Below, in pieces: positions 32,796 to 40,665 of a DNA stretch of 64,000 nucleotides. Source of the stretch: DATKYQ01 sp964640665 (GTDB lineage Bacteria; Myxococcota; B64-G9); assembly GCA_964640665.1 (NCBI GenBank), contig CAZXHT010000018.1, positions 15,513-79,512 of the forward strand. The letters are read 5' to 3'. A model generated the notes under the pieces. That model was not told the DNA's origin, searched no databases, and saw nothing but the letters and a program-made list of their open reading frames with translations. Made by a program: the position numbers and the translations under genes. Numbering within the stretch: the stretch's first letter is position 1; the number at the start of each line of letters is the position of its first letter.

Positions 32796-34562
32796 ATGTT
32801 TCGAAAGGTTCTGTTCAGACTCCTGAGGTTCTTACGCCTCGTCATTCTGCCGATCATTCCCGCCTGGCTCGTTCGGGCTCTGACCCGCCTTTTGTTCTCC
32901 AAGTCATGGGCGCGTTTCGAGTTTGCCTCCCAGCATCCGCGGGAAGTTCAGCAAGCCATCTTGCTCGGGATTATGCGCCGCTGTGAAAAAACAGAATTCG
33001 GAAAAAAGTACGATTTCGCCTCAATCAAGACGATCTCCGATTTTCAGAAGCGAGTTCCAATTTGCAACTATGACGATCTCGACGCGTACATTCAGAAGAT
33101 GACCCGCGGCGAGCCCGACATCCTGACTGCCGGCAAGACCGCGTATTTTGCCCGTACCAGCGGCACTACCGGCCCGGCGAAATACATTCCGGTCAATGAA
33201 CTGTATCTCGAGGAATTCAGGACGGCCCGGCGGGTTTGGTACCGGCAGGTTGCGCAGGTTTTCCCTCGTATGGTTCGGGGCACGATCCTGACCATGCACT
33301 CTCCTCGTGTCGAGGGCGAGACCGAGGGGGGGGTTCCATACGGTTCCATCACCATCGCGACAGGAATGGTGAATACCAGCCGGGAAGGAACGTCAGGCGG
33401 GATGCCCGAGGCCTGGGAACACTTTCAGAAGATTCCCATGTCCATTTTTTTTATTGAGGACATCGACACGAAATACTACCTGTTGCTGCGCTTTGCCATC
33501 GCCACCCGTATCTCCTTGATGGCGGCCATCAACCCCTCGACACTCATCCTGATCTGCCGCAAACTGACCGACTTTGCCCCCGATCTGATCCATGACTGCG
33601 AGCAAGGCACTCTGAAGAAAGACCTGCAGATCGATCCCGAGATGCGGTCGAGATTTGAACGCCGCCTGGGAAAAAGTCGCAAGGCGGCCGCCAGAATGAG
33701 ATCGTCACTGGAAAAATACAAACGCGTGCGTCCGGTGGACATCTGGCCGAAATTATGCGGGTGTATCTGCTGGAAGGGCGGCTCGGCTCCTTTCTACCTG
33801 CGTCAGTTCCCTCAGTGGTTCGGAGATCTGCCCGTGATGGATTACGGATTCGCCGCCACCGAAGGGAGTTTTTCGATAGTTATGTCGGCGGAAGGAAGCA
33901 AGGGAGCGGCAGCCGTCACCGGGCACTTCCTCGAGTTCATCCCGGAAGAAAACAAAAACGACGAAGAACCACACGTTCTGACAGCGGACAAACTCGAGAT
34001 CGGCAAACGCTATTTCATCCTGGTGACAGGATCGCACGGACTCTATCGCTACGACATGAACGATGTAGTCGAGGTCGTGGATTTCTACCGCAAGACGCCC
34101 ATGATCGTGTTCTGCCACAAGGGTGGCAACATGGTCTCTTACACCGGAGAAAAGATATCGGAAAGCCAGGTTGTACAAGCCGTGACCGGCGCTCAGGAGA
34201 CGTCCGGGGTGGCCCTCGACGAGTTCTGCGTAACGGTTCGCATTGACTCTGAACATCCCAGGTACGTTCTGGCTATCGAGCCCGCAAAGAACGTATCCGA
34301 TGAAGATCTCGAGGCGCTGCTTCGGGGGTTCGAGTCCAACCTGCGTCTTTCAAACATTGAATACAAGCATAAGCGAAGTTCCCAGCGCTTGGGCGAACCG
34401 CTTCTGACCGTCGTTCAGTCGGGAGCCTTCGAGCGGTTCAGGCAGGAGCAACTCGACTCCGGCGCCGCGGATGCGCACGTCAAGTCGCCGCATCTGAACG
34501 GCGATCCATCGATTTTAGAAAAACTCGGAACTGTCAAAACCGTGGATCCGGCGGCAGAATGA
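32796..34562 (+). CDS. GH3-family acyl-adenylate-forming enzyme
   Basis: The 588-residue protein matches the GH3 auxin-responsive promoter family of acyl-acid amido synthetases. The ATP/AMP motif is ARTSGTTGPAKYIP, the second motif is YGFAATEGSFSI, and the third contains YRYDMNDVVEV. Two short N-terminal hydrophobic segments (LLRFLRLVILPIIPAWLV) suggest membrane association. Plant members join amino acids to jasmonate or auxin; bacterial members activate various acids. GGAGG lies directly upstream. The stop overlaps the start of the HAD gene (ATGA), so the two are coupled. Confidence 0.9.
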   Translation: MFRKVLFRLLRFLRLVILPIIPAWLVRALTRLLFSKSWARFEFASQHPREVQQAILLGIMRRCEKTEFGKKYDFASIKTISDFQKRVPICNYDDLDAYIQKMTRGEPDILTAGKTAYFARTSGTTGPAKYIPVNELYLEEFRTARRVWYRQVAQVFPRMVRGTILTMHSPRVEGETEGGVPYGSITIATGMVNTSREGTSGGMPEAWEHFQKIPMSIFFIEDIDTKYYLLLRFAIATRISLMAAINPSTLILICRKLTDFAPDLIHDCEQGTLKKDLQIDPEMRSRFERRLGKSRKAAARMRSSLEKYKRVRPVDIWPKLCGCICWKGGSAPFYLRQFPQWFGDLPVMDYGFAATEGSFSIVMSAEGSKGAAAVTGHFLEFIPEENKNDEEPHVLTADKLEIGKRYFILVTGSHGLYRYDMNDVVEVVDFYRKTPMIVFCHKGGNMVSYTGEKISESQVVQAVTGAQETSGVALDEFCVTVRIDSEHPRYVLAIEPAKNVSDEDLEALLRGFESNLRLSNIEYKHKRSSQRLGEPLLTVVQSGAFERFRQEQLDSGAADAHVKSPHLNGDPSILEKLGTVKTVDPAAE

Positions 34563-35248
34563 GTGATTCCCCGGGCATTCGAGCCGTCACTCTTGATGTG
34601 GACGGCACGCTGTACAGCATCAGGGGCATGCTGGCGCGCAGCCCGGTGGCAATGATGAGCATGATGGATTTTTTTCATGCTCTGCACCGGGTACGCGACG
34701 AAATGCGGGGTAGGGGGCCCTTCGAGGATTTCAGGGCCGAGCAGGCCGGACGTCTGGCCGCCGTGCGCGGTCTTACCGCGGAACAGGCGGCCCGCCAGGT
34801 CGAAGAAGTAATCGATCATCGATGGGCGAAGGTGTTCTCCAAAGTGCGGCCCTATCGGGGCGTGCGGCAAGCGCTTCAAGATTTGGTCGGACGCGGCGTG
34901 AGGCTTGGCCTGCTGTCCGATTATCCAATCGCCGCCAAACTCGACGGCATCGGGCTTTCCGATTTACCTTTCGGCGCCATGGTGGTCAGTGAGCAAGTGG
35001 GCGCGCTGAAACCACATCCGGCATCTTTCATCCAGGCCGCGCACGCACTTGGTGTGGAACCGGGCATGATTCTCCACGTGGGGGACCGTGAAGACTGCGA
35101 TGTGGACGGGGCGCTGGCGGCAGGCATGCACGCGGCGCTTTTCCACCGTGGCCGCAGGGCGCCTGTCACTCGGGCCGAGATCGTCTTCTCGGACTGGAGA
35201 AAGTTTGTAAAGCTTCTGGGCGACAGCAGCCTACTGCCGCCGGAGTAA
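34559..35248 (+). CDS. HAD-superfamily hydrolase
   Basis: The 229-residue protein has HAD motif I LDVDGTLYS (nucleophile and general-acid Asp), motif II LLSDYP, motif III Lys in GALKPHPASF and motif IV HVGDREDCDVDGA. It should be a cytoplasmic phosphatase of the Cof-unlike, helical-cap type I group. It is coupled to the GH3 gene by a four-base overlap, so it may act on a product or intermediate of that pathway. The substrate is unknown. Confidence 0.88.
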   Translation: MSDSPGIRAVTLDVDGTLYSIRGMLARSPVAMMSMMDFFHALHRVRDEMRGRGPFEDFRAEQAGRLAAVRGLTAEQAARQVEEVIDHRWAKVFSKVRPYRGVRQALQDLVGRGVRLGLLSDYPIAAKLDGIGLSDLPFGAMVVSEQVGALKPHPASFIQAAHALGVEPGMILHVGDREDCDVDGALAAGMHAALFHRGRRAPVTRAEIVFSDWRKFVKLLGDSSLLPPE

Positions 35249-35313
35249 CACTGATTAGGCCAGCATAACGTGGCACTAACGAATCAAAAAACGATTCGTA
35301 AATGCCACTAACA
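35248..35313 (+). repeat. 66-bp palindromic repeat, copy 2
   Basis: Exact copy of 23811-23876 in the same orientation. It begins at the last base of the HAD stop codon and fills most of the gap before the next gene at 35396. Confidence 0.85.
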
Positions 35314-35395
35314 AGACATTTCCTGTTGAAAGACAAACCGCGATGCGATACAAGGAAAGCATCGATACCAATATCCTGTAAAAGGGGCAAGCCAG

Positions 35396-36358
35396 ATGAA
35401 AAAGGCAATCTTTCCCGTGTTGCTGGCAGTTGGCGTGGCCATCCTGTCAGTGATGATCACTCGCTGGAGCGTCAAATCCGAGATCGAGGAAGGGGCCGGC
35501 TTCAAGACCGATCTGTACAAGATGCAGATCGAGTTCCTCGAGAATAACTCGATTCTGAGGCCCATCACGGATATCCAGAAGCGTCCCGACTTGCAGAAAT
35601 ACCTCCAGGAAGTCAATACGCTGGTCAACTGGTATTTCAAAAACCCGGTGGCCAAATTCTGGGGCAAGCATCCCGGGAAGAACGACCCGGAGAGGATCAT
35701 CAAGGAGAAGCGCGAACTTGCCAAGAAAGAAGGTTCCCGTCAACGGGCTGCAAAGGGAAACCTGCCGATCTTGGAAGAAGCTTACGAGATTGTGCACCGC
35801 GTCTACGACCAGTTCAAGCAGGGAAACTACAAGGCCGTCGCCAGCGGGTACCAGGGATCAGTTCGCCTGGACGTTTTTTCAGTCAAGAAAGACGGCAACA
35901 AACTCCGCTGGGAGATCATGGTGTGGGGAGGCATCGGGCCAATCGTCTACGGCGGCTGGAACATGAAATTGTTCAAGTCTCCCACGCCCGAAGATCAGGC
36001 CGCCTACGAGAAGGAGTTGGCCCTGGCCAAACGGAAGCATCGAGAGCCGGAGATCAAAGACCCGGCAAGCGAGCATTTCGCCGAAAGCGCATCGGCCAGC
36101 AAGCACCCGGTTTTCAACTTCAACCTCGAGGGATCCGACTACATCGCCGACTTTCCTCCCGGGGCGCGGCTGAACTATTACTTCACGCCGCCTTGCCCGC
36201 CGGAAGCGGAAAAAGTGAGGATGGCCTTCAGCCTGAAAGCACGAGCCATGTCGGGCCAGGACCAGACAATGACCTTCGAGTTCGACATCCCTGTGGATGC
36301 CTCGTGGAAAGGGAACTGGGACGGTGTACAGAAGGTGGAAGCCGCGCCGAGCTACTGA
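35396..36358 (+). CDS. Membrane-anchored protein of unknown function
   Basis: The 320-residue protein has one N-terminal membrane helix (about 4-22) without a lipobox or clear cleavage site, then a mainly beta-rich soluble domain with GIGPIVYGGWNMKLF and PPGARLNYYFTPPCPP motifs. I do not recognise the family. AAAGGGG precedes the ATG. The gene ends within the convergent metallophosphoesterase gene (seven-base overlap), so the two are oppositely transcribed and not co-regulated as an operon. Confidence 0.65.
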   Translation: MKKAIFPVLLAVGVAILSVMITRWSVKSEIEEGAGFKTDLYKMQIEFLENNSILRPITDIQKRPDLQKYLQEVNTLVNWYFKNPVAKFWGKHPGKNDPERIIKEKRELAKKEGSRQRAAKGNLPILEEAYEIVHRVYDQFKQGNYKAVASGYQGSVRLDVFSVKKDGNKLRWEIMVWGGIGPIVYGGWNMKLFKSPTPEDQAAYEKELALAKRKHREPEIKDPASEHFAESASASKHPVFNFNLEGSDYIADFPPGARLNYYFTPPCPPEAEKVRMAFSLKARAMSGQDQTMTFEFDIPVDASWKGNWDGVQKVEAAPSY

Positions 36359-37617
36359 GCTGGTTTTTCTTCTTCCGTCTTGGCGGGGGTCGTTGGCTGG
36401 GAAGTCTTGGCTGCTTGTCCTATCCTGAAGATCTTGTATTTTGCCTTCTTGCCAACGACGTGAATCACGGCAGCCATCCCGACGCTCTCGGTCCCGTCGT
36501 TCATGCTCCAACTCATGCTGTCGGCCGGACCCGGGTTCAGGTACAGCGAGTCAACGTACTTGTCCTGGGGAATGATTTCCGTGCCGTCGAGGTTTGTGGC
36601 CTTACCGCCGGCTTCCTGGATGTTGCCGAAAGCGCCGAAGGGGATAGACGCCTTGACGATTGCATTTGTCAGCCAAGGGTTACCGACATTGGCGCCCTCG
36701 GAGACAACGTCGATGCCGTTGCGATCCTTCTGCCTCGGGGGACCGTGCGAAACCAACATGACCGGGTCGTTGGCCTGGTGTGCCAGATCGACGAGAGAAA
36801 GCGTGTCGCTTTCGTAGTACAGGCACTTGTCCCAGGTGCAATGGACATACTCGGGATCGTGGTAGCCGGGCATGCTGATGATATCCAGGTCGTCCAGGTC
36901 GGCGCGCCTGATCTGATCGAGGCTGAAAACATTCGGATAGTCCTCGGATAGCGTGGTCATGGCGCTGTTAAATGTCGTCTTACACTCACGGTTGCCGATT
37001 ATCGCCAGGACCGGGAGATCGCTCTCAGCAAGAACCGATACGACCTCGACGATATCTTCGAGGCTTTTGGCCACGGCCTCGCGGCGGGACTTGCTGATTA
37101 CGCGCCGCCGATAGCGTTCTTTCTCGGCGCTGCTGAGAGGCTTGCCCTGGGCGTCTTTTTCGGGGACATCGATTTCCTCGGGGACTGGCAAGATACTGGC
37201 AATATCGCCCAGGTGGATAATAAACTCGGCCTTTTCCTGCTTGAAGAATTTGACAATCTTGTCGATGTTTTCCAGGTTCTTCTCGGTTTTTTCCTTGGTG
37301 TCGGAGATAATTCCCACTACCACCTCGGAATCCGGGTCTTTATCGAGTTGGGTGAGCAGGTATCCATCCAGCTTGAACTTATGATCCGCAACCGCAATAA
37401 CCTTCGGCTTGCCGCTGAGCTTCACAGGCCCGATACAATCATCCAGCGAAGCCTTGAAAACCGGCTGGGCAGGCATTGCCTGGTGAGTAGCCGCAGGCTG
37501 CTTCTTCTCGTTTTTCTCGATCTTCTCCTTGTCTTTCCCGAGGCAACCCGCCGCGAAAACAGCGCAAACAACCAAGGTTACCGCCCAGGGAAAGAACAAC
37601 CTGGAAAGGCTATTCAT
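36352..37617 (-). CDS. Metallophosphoesterase-like lipoprotein
   Basis: The 421-residue protein starts with a lipoprotein signal (FAAGC, Cys25). A calcineurin-like fold follows: GIISDTK, IIHLGDIAS, IIGNREC and LVSHGPP, with a late GAFGNIQ. The second motif has Arg-Glu-Cys after GN in place of the usual His-Asp/Glu, so one metal ligand may be altered. A Thr/Pro/Glu-rich tail ends the protein. It is likely periplasmic, acting on phosphodiesters or nucleotides. AGGAGG lies five bases before the ATG. Confidence 0.8.
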   Translation of the reverse strand: MNSLSRLFFPWAVTLVVCAVFAAGCLGKDKEKIEKNEKKQPAATHQAMPAQPVFKASLDDCIGPVKLSGKPKVIAVADHKFKLDGYLLTQLDKDPDSEVVVGIISDTKEKTEKNLENIDKIVKFFKQEKAEFIIHLGDIASILPVPEEIDVPEKDAQGKPLSSAEKERYRRRVISKSRREAVAKSLEDIVEVVSVLAESDLPVLAIIGNRECKTTFNSAMTTLSEDYPNVFSLDQIRRADLDDLDIISMPGYHDPEYVHCTWDKCLYYESDTLSLVDLAHQANDPVMLVSHGPPRQKDRNGIDVVSEGANVGNPWLTNAIVKASIPFGAFGNIQEAGGKATNLDGTEIIPQDKYVDSLYLNPGPADSMSWSMNDGTESVGMAAVIHVVGKKAKYKIFRIGQAAKTSQPTTPAKTEEEKPAQ

Positions 37618-37675
37618 GATGACCTCCTAGAGTGCGCAGGCTTGCCTCGCACGCATGAAACCCGGATCTCGGGCC

Positions 37676-37703
37676 AGTATACACAATCTGTCTCACCCTA
37701 CAA
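37676..37703 (-). promoter_or_regulatory. Promoter of the metallophosphoesterase gene
   Basis: The minus strand has TTGTAG (37698-37703), 16 bases and TATACT (37676-37681). The start would be near 37669, leaving a 50-base leader with a short CCCG/CGGG hairpin. Confidence 0.5.
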
Positions 37704-37808
37704 GAAATTAGTTTCCAGTTCCCATGGTCTTTCATCGGGACTCATGACGCGTTGACTCCATGCACCGGGCTGGGTAGTCTGAAGTCCGGACAGATGAAGG
37801 AATCGAGC

Positions 37809-39194
37809 ATGCATACGGCACTGCGCGGGCGGGTTGCCGCGTTTATCCGCGCCAACGGACTCTGCAAGCCCGGAGACCGGGTTCTTGTGGCCTGCTCCGG
37901 GGGCCCGGACTCCACGGCCATGATGGATCTGATGCGGTCGCTTTCCGGCCGGCTGGGAATCGACCTTGGTGTGCTGTACGTCGACCATCACCAGTTTGCC
38001 GGATCGCGGCGGGCTTGTGCGCAGGTCAAGGCGCGCTGCCGGCGCTGGCGCCTGCCATTCCGTGAAGCATCACTCGATCGGAAGACCCCGTCCGGATCCT
38101 CCGAGGCAAACCTGAGAGAGGCTCGCTATCGGGTTTTTTCGCGCGTCGCCCGCCAGGGCGGCTACGGGCTGGTGGCCACGGCCCATACACGCGCCGATCA
38201 GGTAGAGACTGTCTTGATGCGCATCTTCCGTGGCACCGGTGTGGATGGACTGACCGGAATACCCGCCAAGCGCTCGGGCATATTCATCAGGCCGCTTCTG
38301 GAATGCGATCGGGAAGAAATTCTCGACTACTTGCGTTCGCGCAGGCTGCGCTGGTTTGACGATCCCACAAACAGCAGCAAAGCATATCTCAGGAACAGGA
38401 TCCGGCACGAATTGCTCCCTGCGATAAGGCGTATTGCCAACCCTTCGGTCGGACGGGCAATCCTGCGGCTCTCGAGAGCGGCGTCCCGTGACTGTGACTT
38501 GCTTGGTAAGATGGCTGTCACGCTTCAACAGAGTTCACTCGATACCGGACGTACGGCGCTGCCCGTTGACGTTCTCACCAACCTGCACGATGCCGTCCTG
38601 TCGAGGGTCGTCCTGCGCATGTTGAGAGGGCTGTCAGGCGTCGGCGCAAACCTCGAACAGGATCACGTCGAGCGGATCATAGCCATGTTGAGGACTTCTG
38701 AGCGATCCGCCGACTGGAGCCTCGATTTGCCCGGAGACGTGTTTTGTCGGGTCCAGCAGGGGCTTTTTTCGTTTCAGCCCCGGCGCCCGGGGGCGGCAAG
38801 TATGTTCAAGGCTGAGTTGAGCGGCCCGGGGGAAGTTATTTTGATGCCTACCGGTTCGCGGATCGAATTGCGCTTTCAGTCTGACTGGGATCCTTCCGAG
38901 GCTTCTCACCTTGCGGCGTTCTTCGACGGCAATCAGATCGACTTTCCCCTGATTGTGCGTTCGCCGTCACCCGGAGACCGGATCGACGTCTGGGGAGGAA
39001 GCACCAGGAAAGTCTCGCGGGTTCTGCAAGATGCCAAGATCCCGCGCCACATGCGCCCGGGCATACCGTTGTTGGTAAGCGGGACAACAGTATTGTGGGT
39101 TGCGGGACTGCGGCGCTCCATGACCGCACCCGTCAAGAGGGGCTGTATGAAAATCCTGGCGGCGAAACTTATCTCGCTGCATGATAACCTGTAA
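37809..39194 (+). CDS. tilS: tRNA(Ile)-lysidine synthase
   Basis: Modifies the wobble C of tRNA-Ile(CAU) to lysidine so it reads AUA codons. The 461-residue protein has the PP-loop SGGPDS at residues 30-35 and LYVDHHQF, TAHTRADQVETVLMRIFRGTG (one continuous catalytic segment) and RPLLECDREEILDYL. The C-terminal domains are typical (GDRIDVWGGSTRKVSRVLQD). ATG 37809 follows AAGGA at about 37797; upstream in-frame starts are less likely. It is an essential gene in most bacteria. Confidence 0.95.
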   Translation: MHTALRGRVAAFIRANGLCKPGDRVLVACSGGPDSTAMMDLMRSLSGRLGIDLGVLYVDHHQFAGSRRACAQVKARCRRWRLPFREASLDRKTPSGSSEANLREARYRVFSRVARQGGYGLVATAHTRADQVETVLMRIFRGTGVDGLTGIPAKRSGIFIRPLLECDREEILDYLRSRRLRWFDDPTNSSKAYLRNRIRHELLPAIRRIANPSVGRAILRLSRAASRDCDLLGKMAVTLQQSSLDTGRTALPVDVLTNLHDAVLSRVVLRMLRGLSGVGANLEQDHVERIIAMLRTSERSADWSLDLPGDVFCRVQQGLFSFQPRRPGAASMFKAELSGPGEVILMPTGSRIELRFQSDWDPSEASHLAAFFDGNQIDFPLIVRSPSPGDRIDVWGGSTRKVSRVLQDAKIPRHMRPGIPLLVSGTTVLWVAGLRRSMTAPVKRGCMKILAAKLISLHDNL

Positions 39195-39198
39195 GCGT

Positions 39199-39227
39199 TT
39201 GACAAATTAGCCCGCCGGTGCTACTTA
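39199..39227 (+). promoter_or_regulatory. Candidate promoter of the YfcE-type gene
   Basis: TTGACA (39199-39204), 17 bases and TACTTA (39222-39227). The -10 is weak. A start near 39234 leaves room for CAAGGAG at 39246-39252. Confidence 0.4.
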
Positions 39228-39258
39228 CCTGCTTGCATTTTAAGCCAAGGAGTTGACG

Positions 39259-39759
39259 ATGCTTGTCGGAATAATGGCTGACTCGCATGACAATTTACCA
39301 GCGATAGAAAAAGCGGTTGATTTTTTCAATGAAAAAAAAGTGGGCTTCATCATCCATGCCGGGGACTTCATTGCTCCCTTCGCCTTGAAGCCACTAGACA
39401 GAATTCGCTGCCCGTGGATCGGAGTTTTTGGAAACAACGACGGCGAGCAGGCGGGTCTTACCGCCGAATCGAAGGGCCGGATCCAGCCGGCGCCATACGA
39501 GTTGAACCTCGACGGCAAGAAGGTCGTCGTGGTTCACGACCTGACGGCGGTCAGCGTCGACAAGCTGGTCGAACAGGGCGCCGAATTGATTGTTTCGGGA
39601 CACACTCACAAGGCCGAAATCAAGAAGACCGACGGTGGCACCTTGCTCGTCAACCCGGGCGAAACTGGAGGTTGGCTCTACGGGAAAAAGACCATCTGTA
39701 TAGTGGACACCGGCAATCTCGAGTGCACGCTGCATGAAATAAAATCTGAACCTATTTGA
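39259..39759 (+). CDS. YfcE/MJ0936-type metallophosphodiesterase
   Basis: The 166-residue protein has all motifs of this small calcineurin-like family: GIMADSHDNLPA, IIHAGDFIAPF, VFGNNDGEQ, VVHD and SGHTHKAEIK, ending LLVNPGETGGW. Members hydrolyse phosphodiesters with Mn2+ or Ni2+. ATG 39259 is preceded by CAAGGAG with proper spacing; the TTG at 39253 is too close. Convergent and overlapping by eight bases with the NlpC/P60 gene. Confidence 0.92.
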   Translation: MLVGIMADSHDNLPAIEKAVDFFNEKKVGFIIHAGDFIAPFALKPLDRIRCPWIGVFGNNDGEQAGLTAESKGRIQPAPYELNLDGKKVVVVHDLTAVSVDKLVEQGAELIVSGHTHKAEIKKTDGGTLLVNPGETGGWLYGKKTICIVDTGNLECTLHEIKSEPI

Positions 39760-40597
39760 TGATCGTGGCGAAGGCGTGAAAAAGCTCGCCTGTAAGCCTG
39801 GCGGAATGTGCCCGGCCACCGGATCCAGCGCGAAGATAATGATTGAGCACTTTTCCCGTGCCGGGTTGGCGCCTGGTGTGGGGCGTGAAGAGATTCATCT
39901 TGTAACGCAGGACGCCGCGACGGACGTGGTGAATGAAGGTCACGGTGCCATCGGAGTCGACACGCTCCACGATGCCGACGTGAGTCAGGAGATCGTTGTT
40001 GCGCCCATCGCCGTTGCGGTCGAAGGTGTTGCTGAAGAAGACCAGATCTCCGATTGCAGGCACCTTGTGGTGATGCACGAGGCCGCGTTTCCACACGGCC
40101 GTGTAGATGGCGGCCACACCGCTTCCTCCGGCGCCACGTGCCTGGAGAAGATTCGTATCGATTCCGTCCCGGGTGAGGGTGGCAAGCACGAAACCGGAAC
40201 AGTCCTGTCGGAATCGACGCCCGTTGATGTTATACTTCGGATGGTGCAACATGGATCTGGCCTGCGAAGCGAGGGCCAGGTGGAGATCGAAAATGTCGGA
40301 ACCACCGGCGGGCGTGTAAAGAACTTCGAGATGCTCACGGGGCGATACGAGATTGTTGCGACAACTGTTGAGCAGAGGATGTGAGAATGAACTCGTACAG
40401 GCTGGAACCGGCCGTCTGACGGCAATATCGGGCATAATCGATGCCGCTTTGGAAGTGGAATTGCCGAGTTCGATCCTGGAATCGTGAAACAGCGGATGAC
40501 GAAGTTGCGGAAAAATCGAGGGAGACGTGGCTGAGATACAACCTGTAAACGTGGTTCCAAAAACCACGACGATTCTCAATCTCGTAATAAGTCTCAC
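39752..40597 (-). CDS. NlpC/P60-type cell-wall endopeptidase-like lipoprotein
   Basis: The 281-residue protein starts at GTG 40597 after AAGGAGGATT. A basic n-region and hydrophobic stretch end at TFTGC (Cys20), a likely lipoprotein site. The C-terminal domain has the NlpC/P60 catalytic Cys in DCSGFVLATL, the GDLVFFSNTF segment and the His in LLTHVGIVE. It should cleave peptidoglycan stem peptides at the envelope. The N-terminal 90 residues are a Ser/Pro-rich linker. A strong promoter and shared regulatory word lie upstream. Confidence 0.82.
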   Translation of the reverse strand: MRLITRLRIVVVFGTTFTGCISATSPSIFPQLRHPLFHDSRIELGNSTSKAASIMPDIAVRRPVPACTSSFSHPLLNSCRNNLVSPREHLEVLYTPAGGSDIFDLHLALASQARSMLHHPKYNINGRRFRQDCSGFVLATLTRDGIDTNLLQARGAGGSGVAAIYTAVWKRGLVHHHKVPAIGDLVFFSNTFDRNGDGRNNDLLTHVGIVERVDSDGTVTFIHHVRRGVLRYKMNLFTPHTRRQPGTGKVLNHYLRAGSGGRAHSARLTGELFHAFATIIK

Positions 40598-40617
40598 AGA
40601 AATCCTCCTTGAAACAA

Positions 40618-40665
40618 ATCGTATCCCACATTAGACTACATGTCAAATAATAGGCTACATATACC
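40618..40665 (-). promoter_or_regulatory. Promoter of the NlpC/P60 gene with upstream ATGTAGGTATAT element
   Basis: The minus strand has TTGACA (40641-40646), 17 bases and TACGAT (40618-40623). Upstream lies AATGTAGGTATATGTAG (about 40651-40667), sharing ATGTAGGTATAT with the 18555-18603 promoter. The -35 overlaps the ATG of the divergent gene, so the two starts interfere. Confidence 0.6.

Noticed and set aside
6598..37753. TCATGACGCGTTGA shared by 6599 and 37742
   Set aside because: A 14-base match is expected several times by chance in 64 kb and the contexts differ.
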